Part shown: piece after piece, positions 17,239 through 25,963 of the stretch | Layout of the letters: each line of letters starts with the position of its first letter | Numbering within the stretch: the first letter of the stretch is position 1 | From: Anaerolineae bacterium | GTDB taxonomy: Bacteria; Chloroflexota; Anaerolineae; Aggregatilineales; Phototrophicaceae | NCBI GenBank assembly: GCA_022823165.1 | Contig: JAJDXR010000064.1 | Span: 100,617-164,616, forward strand | Direction: 5' to 3' | DNA length: 64,000 nucleotides | Program-made: the position numbers and the translations under genes | Notes under the pieces: generated by a model | The model's input: only the letters and a program-made list of their open reading frames with translations | What the model was told of the DNA's origin: nothing | Databases searched by the model: none

Positions 17239-18251
17239 TGTCGACGCCTATCATCGAACTGAAACAGGTTTACCGCCATTTCAAGTCAGGTCGTGAAATT
17301 GTCCCGGTGCTGCAAGATATCAACATCGCCGTCAAGCGCCTGGAGTTTCTTTGTCTGGTCGGCGAGAGCGGCTGCGGCAAGACAACAACCGGCAAGATAA
17401 TTTGCGGATTGCTGCCCACAAGCCAGGGCGTCGTCGAGTTTGAAGGCGCGGATATCGCCTCCTTGCGCGGAGATGGCTACCGGCGTTTTCGCCGCTCGGT
17501 ACAGATCATTCATCAGGACCCTTATGCCTCTTTGAATCCGACGCAGACCGTGGCCGACATGCTCAGTTATCCGCTGTTGCGGCACAAGCTGGCGCCACAG
17601 CGGCGCGGCGTGATGCAGCGCGTGCGCGAATTGCTTGATTTAGTTGATCTGACCCCGGTAGAGGACTTCATCGAGAAATATCCGCATCAGCTTAGCGGCG
17701 GCCAGCGGCAGCGCGTCAGCATCGCGCGCGCCTTGACGACGCAGCCATCAGTGATCGTCGCCGACGAGTCGGTCAGCATGGTGGATGTGTCCATTCGCAT
17801 CGGGCTCTTGCAAATGATGATGGATCTGCGCGATCGGCTGGATGTAACCATCGTGTTTATCACTCACGATCTGGCGCTGGCCAAGTACTTCGCCTGGGAT
17901 GGCCGCATTGGCGTCATGTATTTGGGCCGACTGGTTGAAATCGGCCGCACGCAAGAGATTATTCGCGATCCGCAGCATCCCTATACCAAGGTGCTGCTCT
18001 CCGCTATTCCCGAGCCCGATCCGGAAAAGACGCGCAGCAAGCAGCACATTCAGCTGCGCAGCGAAGATATTCCACGGCTGACTGAATTGCCGCCTGGCTG
18101 TTCCTTCCATCCGCGCTGCCCCTGGTATGTCCAGGACGTCTGCGACCAGGAAGTGCCTGAACTGTCTATCCCCTTGCAATCCGGTAGCGATGTAGAAGTC
18201 GCCTGTATTCCCTTGGAACGCGGATCGGAGTTGGCGCTGCATGGCTCCTGA
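17238..18251 (+). CDS. Peptide-type ABC transporter ATP-binding protein, DppF type
   Basis: About 337 residues from GTG 17238, whose first base is the last base of the preceding TAG stop; a longer in-frame version from 17097 would overlap dppD deeply and is rejected. Walker A GESGCGKTT, signature LSGGQRQR, then VIVADESVSMVD as Walker B (Ser where many have Pro-Thr) and FITHDLA. The C-terminal extension carries CSFHPRCPWYVQDVC, the same Cys-rich motif as in DppD. It forms the ATPase heterodimer with DppD. Confidence 0.93.
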   Translation: MSTPIIELKQVYRHFKSGREIVPVLQDINIAVKRLEFLCLVGESGCGKTTTGKIICGLLPTSQGVVEFEGADIASLRGDGYRRFRRSVQIIHQDPYASLNPTQTVADMLSYPLLRHKLAPQRRGVMQRVRELLDLVDLTPVEDFIEKYPHQLSGGQRQRVSIARALTTQPSVIVADESVSMVDVSIRIGLLQMMMDLRDRLDVTIVFITHDLALAKYFAWDGRIGVMYLGRLVEIGRTQEIIRDPQHPYTKVLLSAIPEPDPEKTRSKQHIQLRSEDIPRLTELPPGCSFHPRCPWYVQDVCDQEVPELSIPLQSGSDVEVACIPLERGSELALHGS

Positions 18252-18423
18252 ACTGCTCAAGGGCTTTTACCGAATTGCCGTCTTTGTCCTGGGTGTATCA
18301 ATCGCCTTGCTCTTCGTGGTCAAGCCGGGCACAGCGGAATTCGTTGTGACCCTGCTGTCAATTGGCGTCGGCGCGGCTTTGCTAATCATGGTCATGCTGA
18401 CCAGCCGTTATTTCAACAGATAA
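18241..18423 (+). CDS. Small two-helix membrane protein
   Basis: Sixty residues, unknown family. Two hydrophobic helices (residues about 9-27 and 33-53) joined by KPGTAEF, ending in SRYFNR. Its ATG overlaps the end of the DppF-type gene by 11 bases, which argues that it is translated as part of the importer operon. It may be an accessory transporter subunit or simply a small membrane protein; no function can be assigned. Confidence 0.6.
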   Translation: MAPELLKGFYRIAVFVLGVSIALLFVVKPGTAEFVVTLLSIGVGAALLIMVMLTSRYFNR

Positions 18424-18996
18424 CCTTAATCCGCAACGCCAGGCGGCCCGGCTGAGCCAGGCAGCGGCGCTTCACGCTAGGCAAAGGCTGCCCCTGTCGC
18501 TTGAAATCCAGATCGTTTCTGAGCGCAAACACTTTAGCGCCTTCACGCGACTAAGCTATCTCCTTGAGCCACAGCGCGGTCCCTCGCAGTCAATCGACGC
18601 CGCCCAGCCGCAGCGGCTTTGTAGATATTCCAAATCGGGTCTCTATGCGAATACGCACTATTTAATAGAGTGATACAATGACGCACAGATTTCTGTCATT
18701 TATTGCGCGAATCACCTTATGCAATAACTGATGCGGGCAGGCGCGAAGTCTAGCGGGGGACATATACGAGGTCGCATCGCGCTAACTCGTGAGGAATGCA
18801 GCATGGATTGATTGCCGGAATCGGGAATGAAAGCGGGACATGAATCGGGCGCTCAGCAAGCAATCTATCGCCTTGATATTGGCAATCGCGGTGTGCGGCC
18901 TGGGTGCTTACAGCGGCGCTGAAGGCTGGCGATCGCTGGCGGACTGCGGCCCGCCCTGATAGACATAAGAGCGCGCCGTTGACGAAGGCTGTGCAA
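18424..18996. other. Intergenic region, no gene recognised
   Basis: About 570 bases between the peptide importer and the next gene. No frame looks coding and no family remnant is visible. The patch around 18655-18685 is unusually AT-rich (ATTTAATAGAGTGATACAAT) and could hold a promoter, with TACAAT as -10, but no convincing -35 accompanies it. Confidence 0.35.
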
Positions 18997-19443
18997 ATGA
19001 GAACGACAGTGTTGCGGAGGAAAGAGTATGGCGGCAAGCGATCCGGCTGGCGCCGCTTGAGCACGTTGATGCGGACATGGCTGGTATTGGGCGCGGTTAT
19101 CGCTGTCGTGATTTCTATTGTGATCGCCAACAGACAGGACGATTGGACCGAGCCATGTTCAGATTACGAAGTCAGGCAGGGGACTGCCGGCGAACGTTTC
19201 GACCCCTTCCATGTCGCGCTGACGCAAAATCGCTATAGCCGTGTCGCGCTTAACAGGCTCAGGCAAGAAATCTGGCAGGATCTGCCTTTGTGTCGAGAAT
19301 TGGTCGAGCTGGCGTCCTTATCGCTGCAAATGTACAACGATTTGCTCTTTGCTGACGCCGCTCCCGCTCAAGGCGTCGGCATCTTTGATTTTAAGCAGCA
19401 CGACCGCTGGCATGAGTTGTTTCTCCAATTGCATGAGCGATAG
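18997..19443 (+). CDS. Membrane-anchored protein of unknown function
   Basis: About 148 residues from ATG 18997; the frame is open from 18904. A basic N-terminus (RRKEYGGKRSGWRR) precedes one membrane helix (residues about 32-48, WLVLGAVIAVVISIVIA), then a roughly 100-residue external part with two cysteines (CSDYEV and PLCRELVEL) that could form a disulfide. I do not recognise a family. It precedes the large beta-helix surface protein, so a cell-surface role is possible but unproven. Confidence 0.55.
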   Translation: MRTTVLRRKEYGGKRSGWRRLSTLMRTWLVLGAVIAVVISIVIANRQDDWTEPCSDYEVRQGTAGERFDPFHVALTQNRYSRVALNRLRQEIWQDLPLCRELVELASLSLQMYNDLLFADAAPAQGVGIFDFKQHDRWHELFLQLHER

Positions 19444-19651
19444 GCAAGCCTGGCAAAAATGCGCTTGAATTCAAAGGTGGACGAGAAAATAGCTAATACA
19501 CTTAATACTCAGATAGGGCATGCGGAGCCAGGAGAGTTTTCCTTATTGAACCTTGGACGCGGCAGGCTAAGCGTATTTTCGAAAGCAGATGTCTCGCGCG
19601 CCGGATTTTAATCGTCGGCGGACAGCAAATTCACAAAGAACGGAGTTAAAC

Positions 19652-22573
19652 ATGAGACATTTAGAGCGTAAGATTGTTCCAACGTTCGCGTCGGGCAATG
19701 TGTTGAGGGCTAGCGCGGCTCGCTTAATCGGCGTGAAGCGGAATTTGGGCGCGCTTTCCCGGCTGGGTCCGCCGCTGCATCTGCTTGCGCTGCTATGCGT
19801 ATGCCTGTTTTTTACCCAAACACAGAGACTTGTCACGGCGCAGGACCCGCCCACGCTGCCAGCGCCGACGGGTTTGTCGGCCAGCCTCAGCGCCGATGGC
19901 GTCATCCTGAGTTGGACGGCGCCGGCCGGGGAGGTGGACGGTTATGAAATCTTGCGCCGCCGGCCCGGGCTAGGCGAAACTGAGCTATCCACCCTGGTCG
20001 ATGACACCGGCAGCAGCGCTACCAGCTACTCTGATACTGGCGCTACCGCCCCAGGTGTTCAATACACCTATCGGGTCAAGGCTATTCGCGGCGATGATCG
20101 TAGCGCTGCCTCAGATGCTGTCGACATCCACTATGTATCGGCCAGCTGTCAGATTGTGGCCGGCGACAACCACGACATCTTGCAATGCGCCTTGGACGCG
20201 GGCGACAGCCTGACGGTCTCGTCGGCTGTGTGGACGCCCAGCTTCGAGGAGCGATACGCTCAGACAACCTCCAGACCTGCAGCGACATGGGTTATCGCCG
20301 ATGAATATTGCGGCGAGAGCACAACGGTTCAAGTGGATGCGCAGATTGACGATGTCTCGCTTTCGACGATCGCAACATCAATCACGCTTGCGTGTACGCC
20401 CGAGCCAGTGGACGAGCTCTCGGTAAGCTGTGAAAACGTGGTCGAAAACGGACAGCATAAACTGAGTTGCGCGCTGAGCGGCGGCGAACATACGCCCGAT
20501 ACCGCTGACTGGACGCCCGGCTTTGATGCGGAATCCGCCAAAACGACAACGGGACAGGCGGCCACGACGGCTAGCTGGGTCATTGACGATGAGGCTTATT
20601 GCGGTCAGTCAACGACGATAAGTGTGGATGCGTCTTATGAATCGACGGATCTGCCGACGGTTTCGACAACCGTGCCGCTCCCCTGCGTCATTATCGTGGA
20701 CAACAATTGCAGCTTGGCGAACGCGATCCACTCGGCCAATGGCATCGCCCAGGTCGAAGAGAGCGATGACCCGGACGGCAATGACGATTGCGAGGCCGGG
20801 GGCGCCCCCGAAGATTCCCCGACCCCGACCTACAACGGCGACGACATCATCCTCTTAACCAGGAATGAAACCCTGGCGGCGCCCTTGCCAAACGTAACCA
20901 GCCCAATTCACATTGAAGGCGGCGGTCGCGCTATTTCCGGCGATTCCAGCCACCGTGTGCTTATGGTGGTAGGCGGCCGGCTTAGCGCTAATGATTTGAC
21001 CATCACAAATGGTCTGGCTTCGACCGTGGGCGGCGGCATCTATGTCAACAGCGGTTCATTGAGCCTCAGCGACAGTACGATAAAGGATAGCAAAGCCAGC
21101 GATATCGGCGGCGCCATCTACGCCATCGACAGCGATGTTGATATTAGCGACAGCCATTTCAGCGGCAACATGACAGTAAAAAGTCATGGCGGCGGCCTCT
21201 ACTTCATTAGTTCGACTGGCTTGAACACCCTGGACATCACAGGCGCGACCTTCAAGGATAACATGGCTACCGAAGACGGCGGCGCATTAAAAACCGCCGG
21301 GGGCATCGCGACAATCAACAAGAGCACCTTTGTTGAGAACATAGGCGACGAGGGCGGAGCGATTGAAAGCAGCGAAACCACTCTCGACATCACCAACAGC
21401 ACTTTCAGCGGCAACAGCGCCAGAGAAGGCGGCGGCCTGAGTTCATTCAGCTCTTTTGTGACGCTCACGCATACGACCTGGGCTTACAATTCTGCGGATG
21501 AACAGGGTGGCGGCATTGCCATAATCGGCTGGACGGGCAACTTCAAGATTCGTAATACCTTGATCACCAACAGCGCGAGCGGCGGCGATTGCCACAGCGG
21601 CCCCAACCCCTACATCATTATCGAGTTCACTGGCAACTTCATCCAGGATGGATCTTGCGAGCCTCAAGCTGCCGATCCTCAAGCTGCTGATAGTCAAGCG
21701 GCGGCATCCGAAGACGATGGCATCCAGGCGCAGGCGCAGGAAGTAATGGTCGCCGATGCGCAGCAAGCAAGCGATGCCGAGGAGCAGGAAGTAATCGTCG
21801 CCGAGGCGCAGGGCTCAGACGATATGGTCAATGCCCGGATTAGCGACCTTACCGGCGACCCGCCACATCACCCGCTGCAGATGGGAAGCCCGGCGATTGA
21901 CACCGCCAATCCGATATACTGTTTGCTTGACGATCAGCCCTTTACCGATAGGCCGCAATACGGCAACTGCGACATCGGCGCCTACGAATATCCGAAACCG
22001 CCAGATCCGCCGCGGCAGGCTCCGGATCCGCCGCCCGAACCTACGGCGACATCTCCGCCTCCGGTTGCAGCGCCTACGCCGACGCCAATACCTGAGGTTT
22101 GCGTGCCGAACGAACGCATCATCGTGAGGTCGAGCAACCCGCATATAGATTGCGAGGAAATCGACATACTGACGCTCGACAAACATCCGTCGCTGCAAGG
22201 CATACGATTTGCTCTGCGGCTATGGGATTCGAGCAATCAATGTTTGCACGCCGTCCGTTTGGGAGACAACTTGTATCGTCTGGCGATTCAATACTCTACC
22301 ACAGTGGAAGTCCTCAGGCGGCACAACGATCTGGCGAACAGTGAGCTGGCGATCGGACAAATGCTGGTGTTGCCTTTCTGCAGTACGGACACGGCTATGT
22401 TTATCCCGGGCGCGGAAGTCTGCTTTGATACCCCGGGCAACATCGCTCTCATTGATACCGCCTCGCCTGAACGAACCATACATTCGATCGAGACTTACGC
22501 AAGCGAGGGCATGACCTGCGGCATGATCAACATGCCGGGTATCGTCGTGCTGGTCGCGGGGGCGCCCAGTTGA
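19652..22573 (+). CDS. Large surface protein: FnIII, cysteine repeats, beta-helix, LysM
   Basis: About 973 residues from ATG 19652, which has GGAG upstream. A long N-terminal region with a hydrophobic export segment (LLALLCVCLFF) ends near a TAQ cleavage site. Then come a fibronectin type III domain (PTGLSASLSADGVILSWTAP through YTYRVKAIRGDD); two related repeats with paired cysteines (each with W-T-P-x-F and YCG); a CSLANAI motif opening a right-handed parallel beta-helix with G-G-G-I-Y turns; a Gln/Ala-rich low-complexity insert (about 690-730); a proline-rich linker; and one LysM (LHAVRLGDNLYRLAIQYSTT), the module that binds peptidoglycan or chitin. Likely cell-wall attached and glycan-binding. 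It has no catalytic motif that I recognise. Confidence 0.85.
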   Translation: MRHLERKIVPTFASGNVLRASAARLIGVKRNLGALSRLGPPLHLLALLCVCLFFTQTQRLVTAQDPPTLPAPTGLSASLSADGVILSWTAPAGEVDGYEILRRRPGLGETELSTLVDDTGSSATSYSDTGATAPGVQYTYRVKAIRGDDRSAASDAVDIHYVSASCQIVAGDNHDILQCALDAGDSLTVSSAVWTPSFEERYAQTTSRPAATWVIADEYCGESTTVQVDAQIDDVSLSTIATSITLACTPEPVDELSVSCENVVENGQHKLSCALSGGEHTPDTADWTPGFDAESAKTTTGQAATTASWVIDDEAYCGQSTTISVDASYESTDLPTVSTTVPLPCVIIVDNNCSLANAIHSANGIAQVEESDDPDGNDDCEAGGAPEDSPTPTYNGDDIILLTRNETLAAPLPNVTSPIHIEGGGRAISGDSSHRVLMVVGGRLSANDLTITNGLASTVGGGIYVNSGSLSLSDSTIKDSKASDIGGAIYAIDSDVDISDSHFSGNMTVKSHGGGLYFISSTGLNTLDITGATFKDNMATEDGGALKTAGGIATINKSTFVENIGDEGGAIESSETTLDITNSTFSGNSAREGGGLSSFSSFVTLTHTTWAYNSADEQGGGIAIIGWTGNFKIRNTLITNSASGGDCHSGPNPYIIIEFTGNFIQDGSCEPQAADPQAADSQAAASEDDGIQAQAQEVMVADAQQASDAEEQEVIVAEAQGSDDMVNARISDLTGDPPHHPLQMGSPAIDTANPIYCLLDDQPFTDRPQYGNCDIGAYEYPKPPDPPRQAPDPPPEPTATSPPPVAAPTPTPIPEVCVPNERIIVRSSNPHIDCEEIDILTLDKHPSLQGIRFALRLWDSSNQCLHAVRLGDNLYRLAIQYSTTVEVLRRHNDLANSELAIGQMLVLPFCSTDTAMFIPGAEVCFDTPGNIALIDTASPERTIHSIETYASEGMTCGMINMPGIVVLVAGAPS

Positions 22574-22634
22574 CCCTCGGCTAAACCTGAGTATGGGGGC
22601 AAGCGCCTGCCCCCATACATCTAGCTGCCGAGGG
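22574..22634 (+). terminator. Nested inverted repeats directly after the surface-protein gene
   Basis: Outer arms CCCTCGGC (22574-22581) and GCCGAGGG (22627-22634) enclose a perfect 11-bp inner stem, 22591-22601 with 22608-22618, around a six-base loop. The structure starts at the base after the stop codon. No T run follows, so if it terminates transcription it is not a classical intrinsic terminator; it could also stabilise the message. Confidence 0.55.
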
Positions 22635-22674
22635 CGCCGCCGGCATGAGCCACATGGACGAAACCAGGCTCTAA

Positions 22675-22881
22675 ATTGCGGGCGAGGCGGGGCTTCCTGG
22701 AGACAGTTACTCGCTGGTCGAAAGGGGAGTCGCGCCCCGCCTGTGGAGCCTTGTCCCGGCAGTCTTGATAGCGGCTCTCTCGGCGATAACGGTTTTCCTA
22801 TTCACTCCCATCCTCGCGCTGCGTCTGATTACTCAGCGCAGCTTTCATCGTGGCGTCTCATTTGCAGCGCTCAAAGGTTGA
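22675..22881 (+). pseudogene. Remnant C-terminus of a MalG-type sugar permease
   Basis: The frame ending at TGA 22879-22881 reads a hydrophobic helix (VPAVLIAALSAITVFLF) and then ITQRSFHRGVSFAALKG, which matches the ending of MalG-like permeases (compare QRNLVSGLTFGAVKG at 57834-58703 in this window). Only about 68 codons are open back to a TAA at 22672, and no start or EAA loop is present. It lies 22 bases before the GH32 gene, suggesting that a fructan importer once sat here and has been lost. Confidence 0.5.
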
Positions 22882-22902
22882 ATCAAGCACGGGCTGAATA
22901 TC

Positions 22903-24465
22903 ATGAGCGCAAGCTACGCAGACATTCTGGCCAGGGCCAATGCCGCCGTCGCTGAAAGCGCCGCGCAGATCGCCGGCGACCCGCAGCGCCCGGTCTACCA
23001 CCTGATGACAGCAGCCAACTGGATCAACGACCCCAATGGACCTTGCTACTTCGCGGGTTATTGGCACATGTTCTTTCAGCATAATCCATATATCGCCGAC
23101 TTTGGACCGATGGGCTGGGGGCATGCGCGCAGCCCGGACCTGGCGCATTGGGAGCACTGCCCCATAGCCATCATGCCGACGCCCGGCGACTATGACGGCG
23201 CCGGCTGCTGGTCCGGCAGCGTCGTGATTCAAAACGGCATCCCATACATGCTTTATTCCGGTGTGGCGGACATGACGCTTTGGAGTATTGACGACGACAT
23301 CCCGCCTTCAGACCGTCAGCGCATCCCGCAAGGTTATTATCACGAATTCCTGCTGGAGATTGACCAGGAGACCCAGTGTATCGCCACCAGCAGCGACAAC
23401 CTGGAAACTTGGGACAAATATCCGGCCAATCCCGTGATTCCCGCCATACCGGAGGGCATGGAACTGATCGGTTTCCGCGACCCCTATCTGTGGACAGAAG
23501 CCGACGGGCGCTGGTACATGCTGCTCGGCTCGGGCTTGAAAGGTCAGGGCGGGGCGGCGCTACTCTATCGTTCGGCTGACCTGCTTGATTGGGAGTACCT
23601 GCATCCGCTCTTTATCGGCGAGCCCGGTGAAAGCGGAATCAATTGGGAGTGCCCCAACTTCCTCGATTTGGGTTCCAAGCACATGCTGGTGGTTTCACCG
23701 CATGGGCGACCAGTGTATTGGCTGGGCGATTACGTCAACCACAAATTTACGCCGGACGCTTCTCCGCGGCGTCTCGATTGGGGCGATGTATTTTACGCGC
23801 CCAACAGCTTGCGCGATCCTGACGGGCGCTGGCTGATGTGGGGCTGGATGCGGGAGGCGCGTCCGCGTGATCAGTATGCTGCGGCCGGCTGGGCTTCATG
23901 TTTGACCTTGCCGCGCGAGATTGCTCTGGACTGCGCGGGCAATCTCCAGGTCAAGCCCGCAGAGGAGTTGAAGCTGCTGCGGCAGGACAGGCTCTTCGCT
24001 GACGACATTAGTTTGTCCGCCGGCGCCCCTCACAATTTGAATGACGCGCGCGGAGATCGGCTGGAAATCTCCTTGCTGGTCCGCGCTGACCACTGCGATT
24101 CCGTGAGCATACAATTTCGGCGCAGCCCGGACGGCGAACAATTTACCCAGCTAACTTATGATTACCAGAGCGGCAGCCTGTGCCTTCAGCGCGACAAATC
24201 GACTGACACGGCTGATGTGACGGTTGATGCCTGCCAGTGCCGGCTGGCGCTGGCTGATGCCGAGCCCTTAAAACTGACCCTGTATCTCGACAATTCGGCG
24301 CTTGAAGTCTATGCCAATGACAGGATCACCATGACAAGCCGCATCTATCCCTCGAGAGACGACGCGCTAGGATTGCAGCTGGCTTGCGCGAGTGGTTCGG
24401 CCAAGGCGCAAGTAGCGGTCTGGCGGATGGGCAGCATCTGGCGGGATGAAAAAAAGAGGACTTGA
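22903..24465 (+). CDS. Glycoside hydrolase family 32 (beta-fructofuranosidase/levanase type)
   Basis: A 520-residue GH32 enzyme that cleaves beta-fructosyl bonds of sucrose, inulin or levan. The five-blade propeller motifs are clear: WINDPNG with the nucleophile Asp (residues about 45-51), GFRDPYLW with the transition-state Asp, and WECPNF with the acid/base Glu. A C-terminal beta-sandwich module follows from about residue 370. There is no signal peptide, so it acts in the cytoplasm on imported sugars unless exported another way. It is preceded by a decayed sugar-permease end and has no intact transporter next to it. Family and catalytic residues are certain, substrate is not. Confidence 0.93.
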   Translation: MSASYADILARANAAVAESAAQIAGDPQRPVYHLMTAANWINDPNGPCYFAGYWHMFFQHNPYIADFGPMGWGHARSPDLAHWEHCPIAIMPTPGDYDGAGCWSGSVVIQNGIPYMLYSGVADMTLWSIDDDIPPSDRQRIPQGYYHEFLLEIDQETQCIATSSDNLETWDKYPANPVIPAIPEGMELIGFRDPYLWTEADGRWYMLLGSGLKGQGGAALLYRSADLLDWEYLHPLFIGEPGESGINWECPNFLDLGSKHMLVVSPHGRPVYWLGDYVNHKFTPDASPRRLDWGDVFYAPNSLRDPDGRWLMWGWMREARPRDQYAAAGWASCLTLPREIALDCAGNLQVKPAEELKLLRQDRLFADDISLSAGAPHNLNDARGDRLEISLLVRADHCDSVSIQFRRSPDGEQFTQLTYDYQSGSLCLQRDKSTDTADVTVDACQCRLALADAEPLKLTLYLDNSALEVYANDRITMTSRIYPSRDDALGLQLACASGSAKAQVAVWRMGSIWRDEKKRT

Positions 24466-24558
24466 AATCTCCGCCAGGCAAAAACTCTCAGTAGAAGCAA
24501 CAAAGCCTTGCGACAATATTCAGCCATAATCCCCTATCTACTATTCGCGTCGAAATCT

Positions 24559-24639
24559 GTAGGGGTCAGCCGGTGGCTGACACTTTGCTAGCATTCCGCG
24601 TATGACTATTATGTGGGCGGCCCACCGGGTCGCCCCTAC
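24559..24639. repeat. REP/MITE-like intergenic palindromic element
   Basis: An 81-base unit bounded by GTAGGGG (24559-24565) and CCCCTAC (24633-24639). Each end continues as an imperfect copy of the other (G-T-A-G-G-G-G-n-n-A-n-C-C-G-G-T-G-G) and contains its own hairpin, such as GTCAGCC-GGT-GGCTGAC. The rest of the 24466-24824 gap shows no gene. Confidence 0.55.
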
Positions 24640-24824
24640 CAATTCTCATTATTTGTTGGCATTACTTCTGTGCTCTCTGAGGTGAAAAATTTGTGCTCTG
24701 TTCATACAGGGGCTTGCAGCCACGATATTCACCGCTCCCTAATTCTTGAAAATGTGATTCTGCGCCGCGCCTATGTTATACTTTCGGCTGCTGCGTTTTC
24801 TTAGCTAGAATTGGAGAGAATCAC

Positions 24825-25898
24825 ATGAAAAACCGGCCGTTTATTCTGCTCTTGCTGGTGGTCTTGCTATTGGGATCGCTTGCGCCGCTGGCAACCGCCC
24901 AGGATACACAAACCCTGACGGTCTCGATCTGGGGCTTCAACCTGGATATTCTCGACGAGAATGTCTTCGCGCCCTTTGAGGAATTGCACAACGTTGAAAT
25001 CGTGCTGGATACCGGCAACAATTCGGATCGCCTGGCTCGACTGCAAGCCGAGGGTGAAAACAGTTCCATTGACGTGGCGCACTTCGCCACACAGTTCACG
25101 CATATAGCCAACGAAGCAGGCTTGCTCCAAGCTTACGACCCCGAGAAGCTCGAAAACCTGCACGAAGTGTACGATTGGGCGCAGGACCCGCTGGGCAATC
25201 TGGCCGGCGTCGGCTATACAGTCAATAGCCTCGGTCTGATTTACCGCTCCGATCTGATTGAAGCTGAAGTTAGCTCCTGGGCTGACCTGCTGCGAGACGA
25301 TGTGGCCGGCTTTGCCACCATCCCGGAAATGTCCACTACCTTTGGTCCGGCCGCGCTGATCATGATTGACCGCGCGCTCGCGATGCAAGCATTGGACGAA
25401 GGCGAGGAGCTGGACGCGATCAACTATGATGCGGATATGGCTTGGGAAGCCTTGCCGCAACTGGCCGATAATCTGGTGACAACCTACATTCGCAGCTCCG
25501 AGCTGACGACACTGGTTCAGGAAGAAGAAGTCCGGATTGCGCCCTATGCCAGTTTTGCGGTGGGCAACCTGCTCAATACGGGTCATGAGCTGAGCACTGT
25601 TGTGCCTGCGGAGGGCATCGTCGGCCAGACGAACATGATCAGCATCACGTCAGCTACCGATAAAGTTGACTTGGCGCATGCCTATATCGACTGGTTCATT
25701 TCGCACGATGTCCAGGAAGCCGAGGCGCTTGACTTGATTGATTCGCCCGTCAACGCCACGGTCGAGCTGCCGGAAGATATTTGCGCCCTGCTCACCTGTG
25801 GCGAGATGCTTGATACCATGATTGTGCTTGATCAAGCCGAAGTCTCGGATCGGCTGGAAGATTGGTTAGAGCGCTGGAATGAAGTCATGGTGCGCTGA
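24825..25898 (+). CDS. Spermidine/putrescine-type ABC substrate-binding protein
   Basis: A 357-residue PotD/PotF-family receptor. Signal peptide MKNRPFILLLLVVLLLG with cleavage after Ala-Thr-Ala. The mature part begins LTVSIWGFNLDILDENVFAPFEE, typical of polyamine and iron-binding type-2 receptors, and includes GVGYTVNSLGLIYRSDLI and WADLLRD near the hinge. GGAGAG precedes the ATG. First gene of an operon with two permeases, an ATPase, nucleoside phosphorylase and adenine deaminase, so the ligand could be a nucleoside or methylthioadenosine-like compound rather than a polyamine; this is inference from context. Confidence 0.88.
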   Translation: MKNRPFILLLLVVLLLGSLAPLATAQDTQTLTVSIWGFNLDILDENVFAPFEELHNVEIVLDTGNNSDRLARLQAEGENSSIDVAHFATQFTHIANEAGLLQAYDPEKLENLHEVYDWAQDPLGNLAGVGYTVNSLGLIYRSDLIEAEVSSWADLLRDDVAGFATIPEMSTTFGPAALIMIDRALAMQALDEGEELDAINYDADMAWEALPQLADNLVTTYIRSSELTTLVQEEEVRIAPYASFAVGNLLNTGHELSTVVPAEGIVGQTNMISITSATDKVDLAHAYIDWFISHDVQEAEALDLIDSPVNATVELPEDICALLTCGEMLDTMIVLDQAEVSDRLEDWLERWNEVMVR

Positions 25899-25934
25899 CC
25901 CCGTCGAATCAGCGTTTTTTGACGATATTGTTCT

Positions 25935-25954
25935 AGGGGGCCATTGCGCCCCCT
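25935..25954 (+). terminator. Intercistronic hairpin after binding-protein gene
   Basis: AGGGGGC (25935-25941) and GCCCCCT (25948-25954) form a perfect 7-bp stem with loop CATTGC, ten bases before the permease ATG at 25964. No T run follows. Its position also covers the space just upstream of the permease ribosome-binding site, so it could lower permease translation. Confidence 0.5.
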
Positions 25955-25963
25955 GGATAACTC

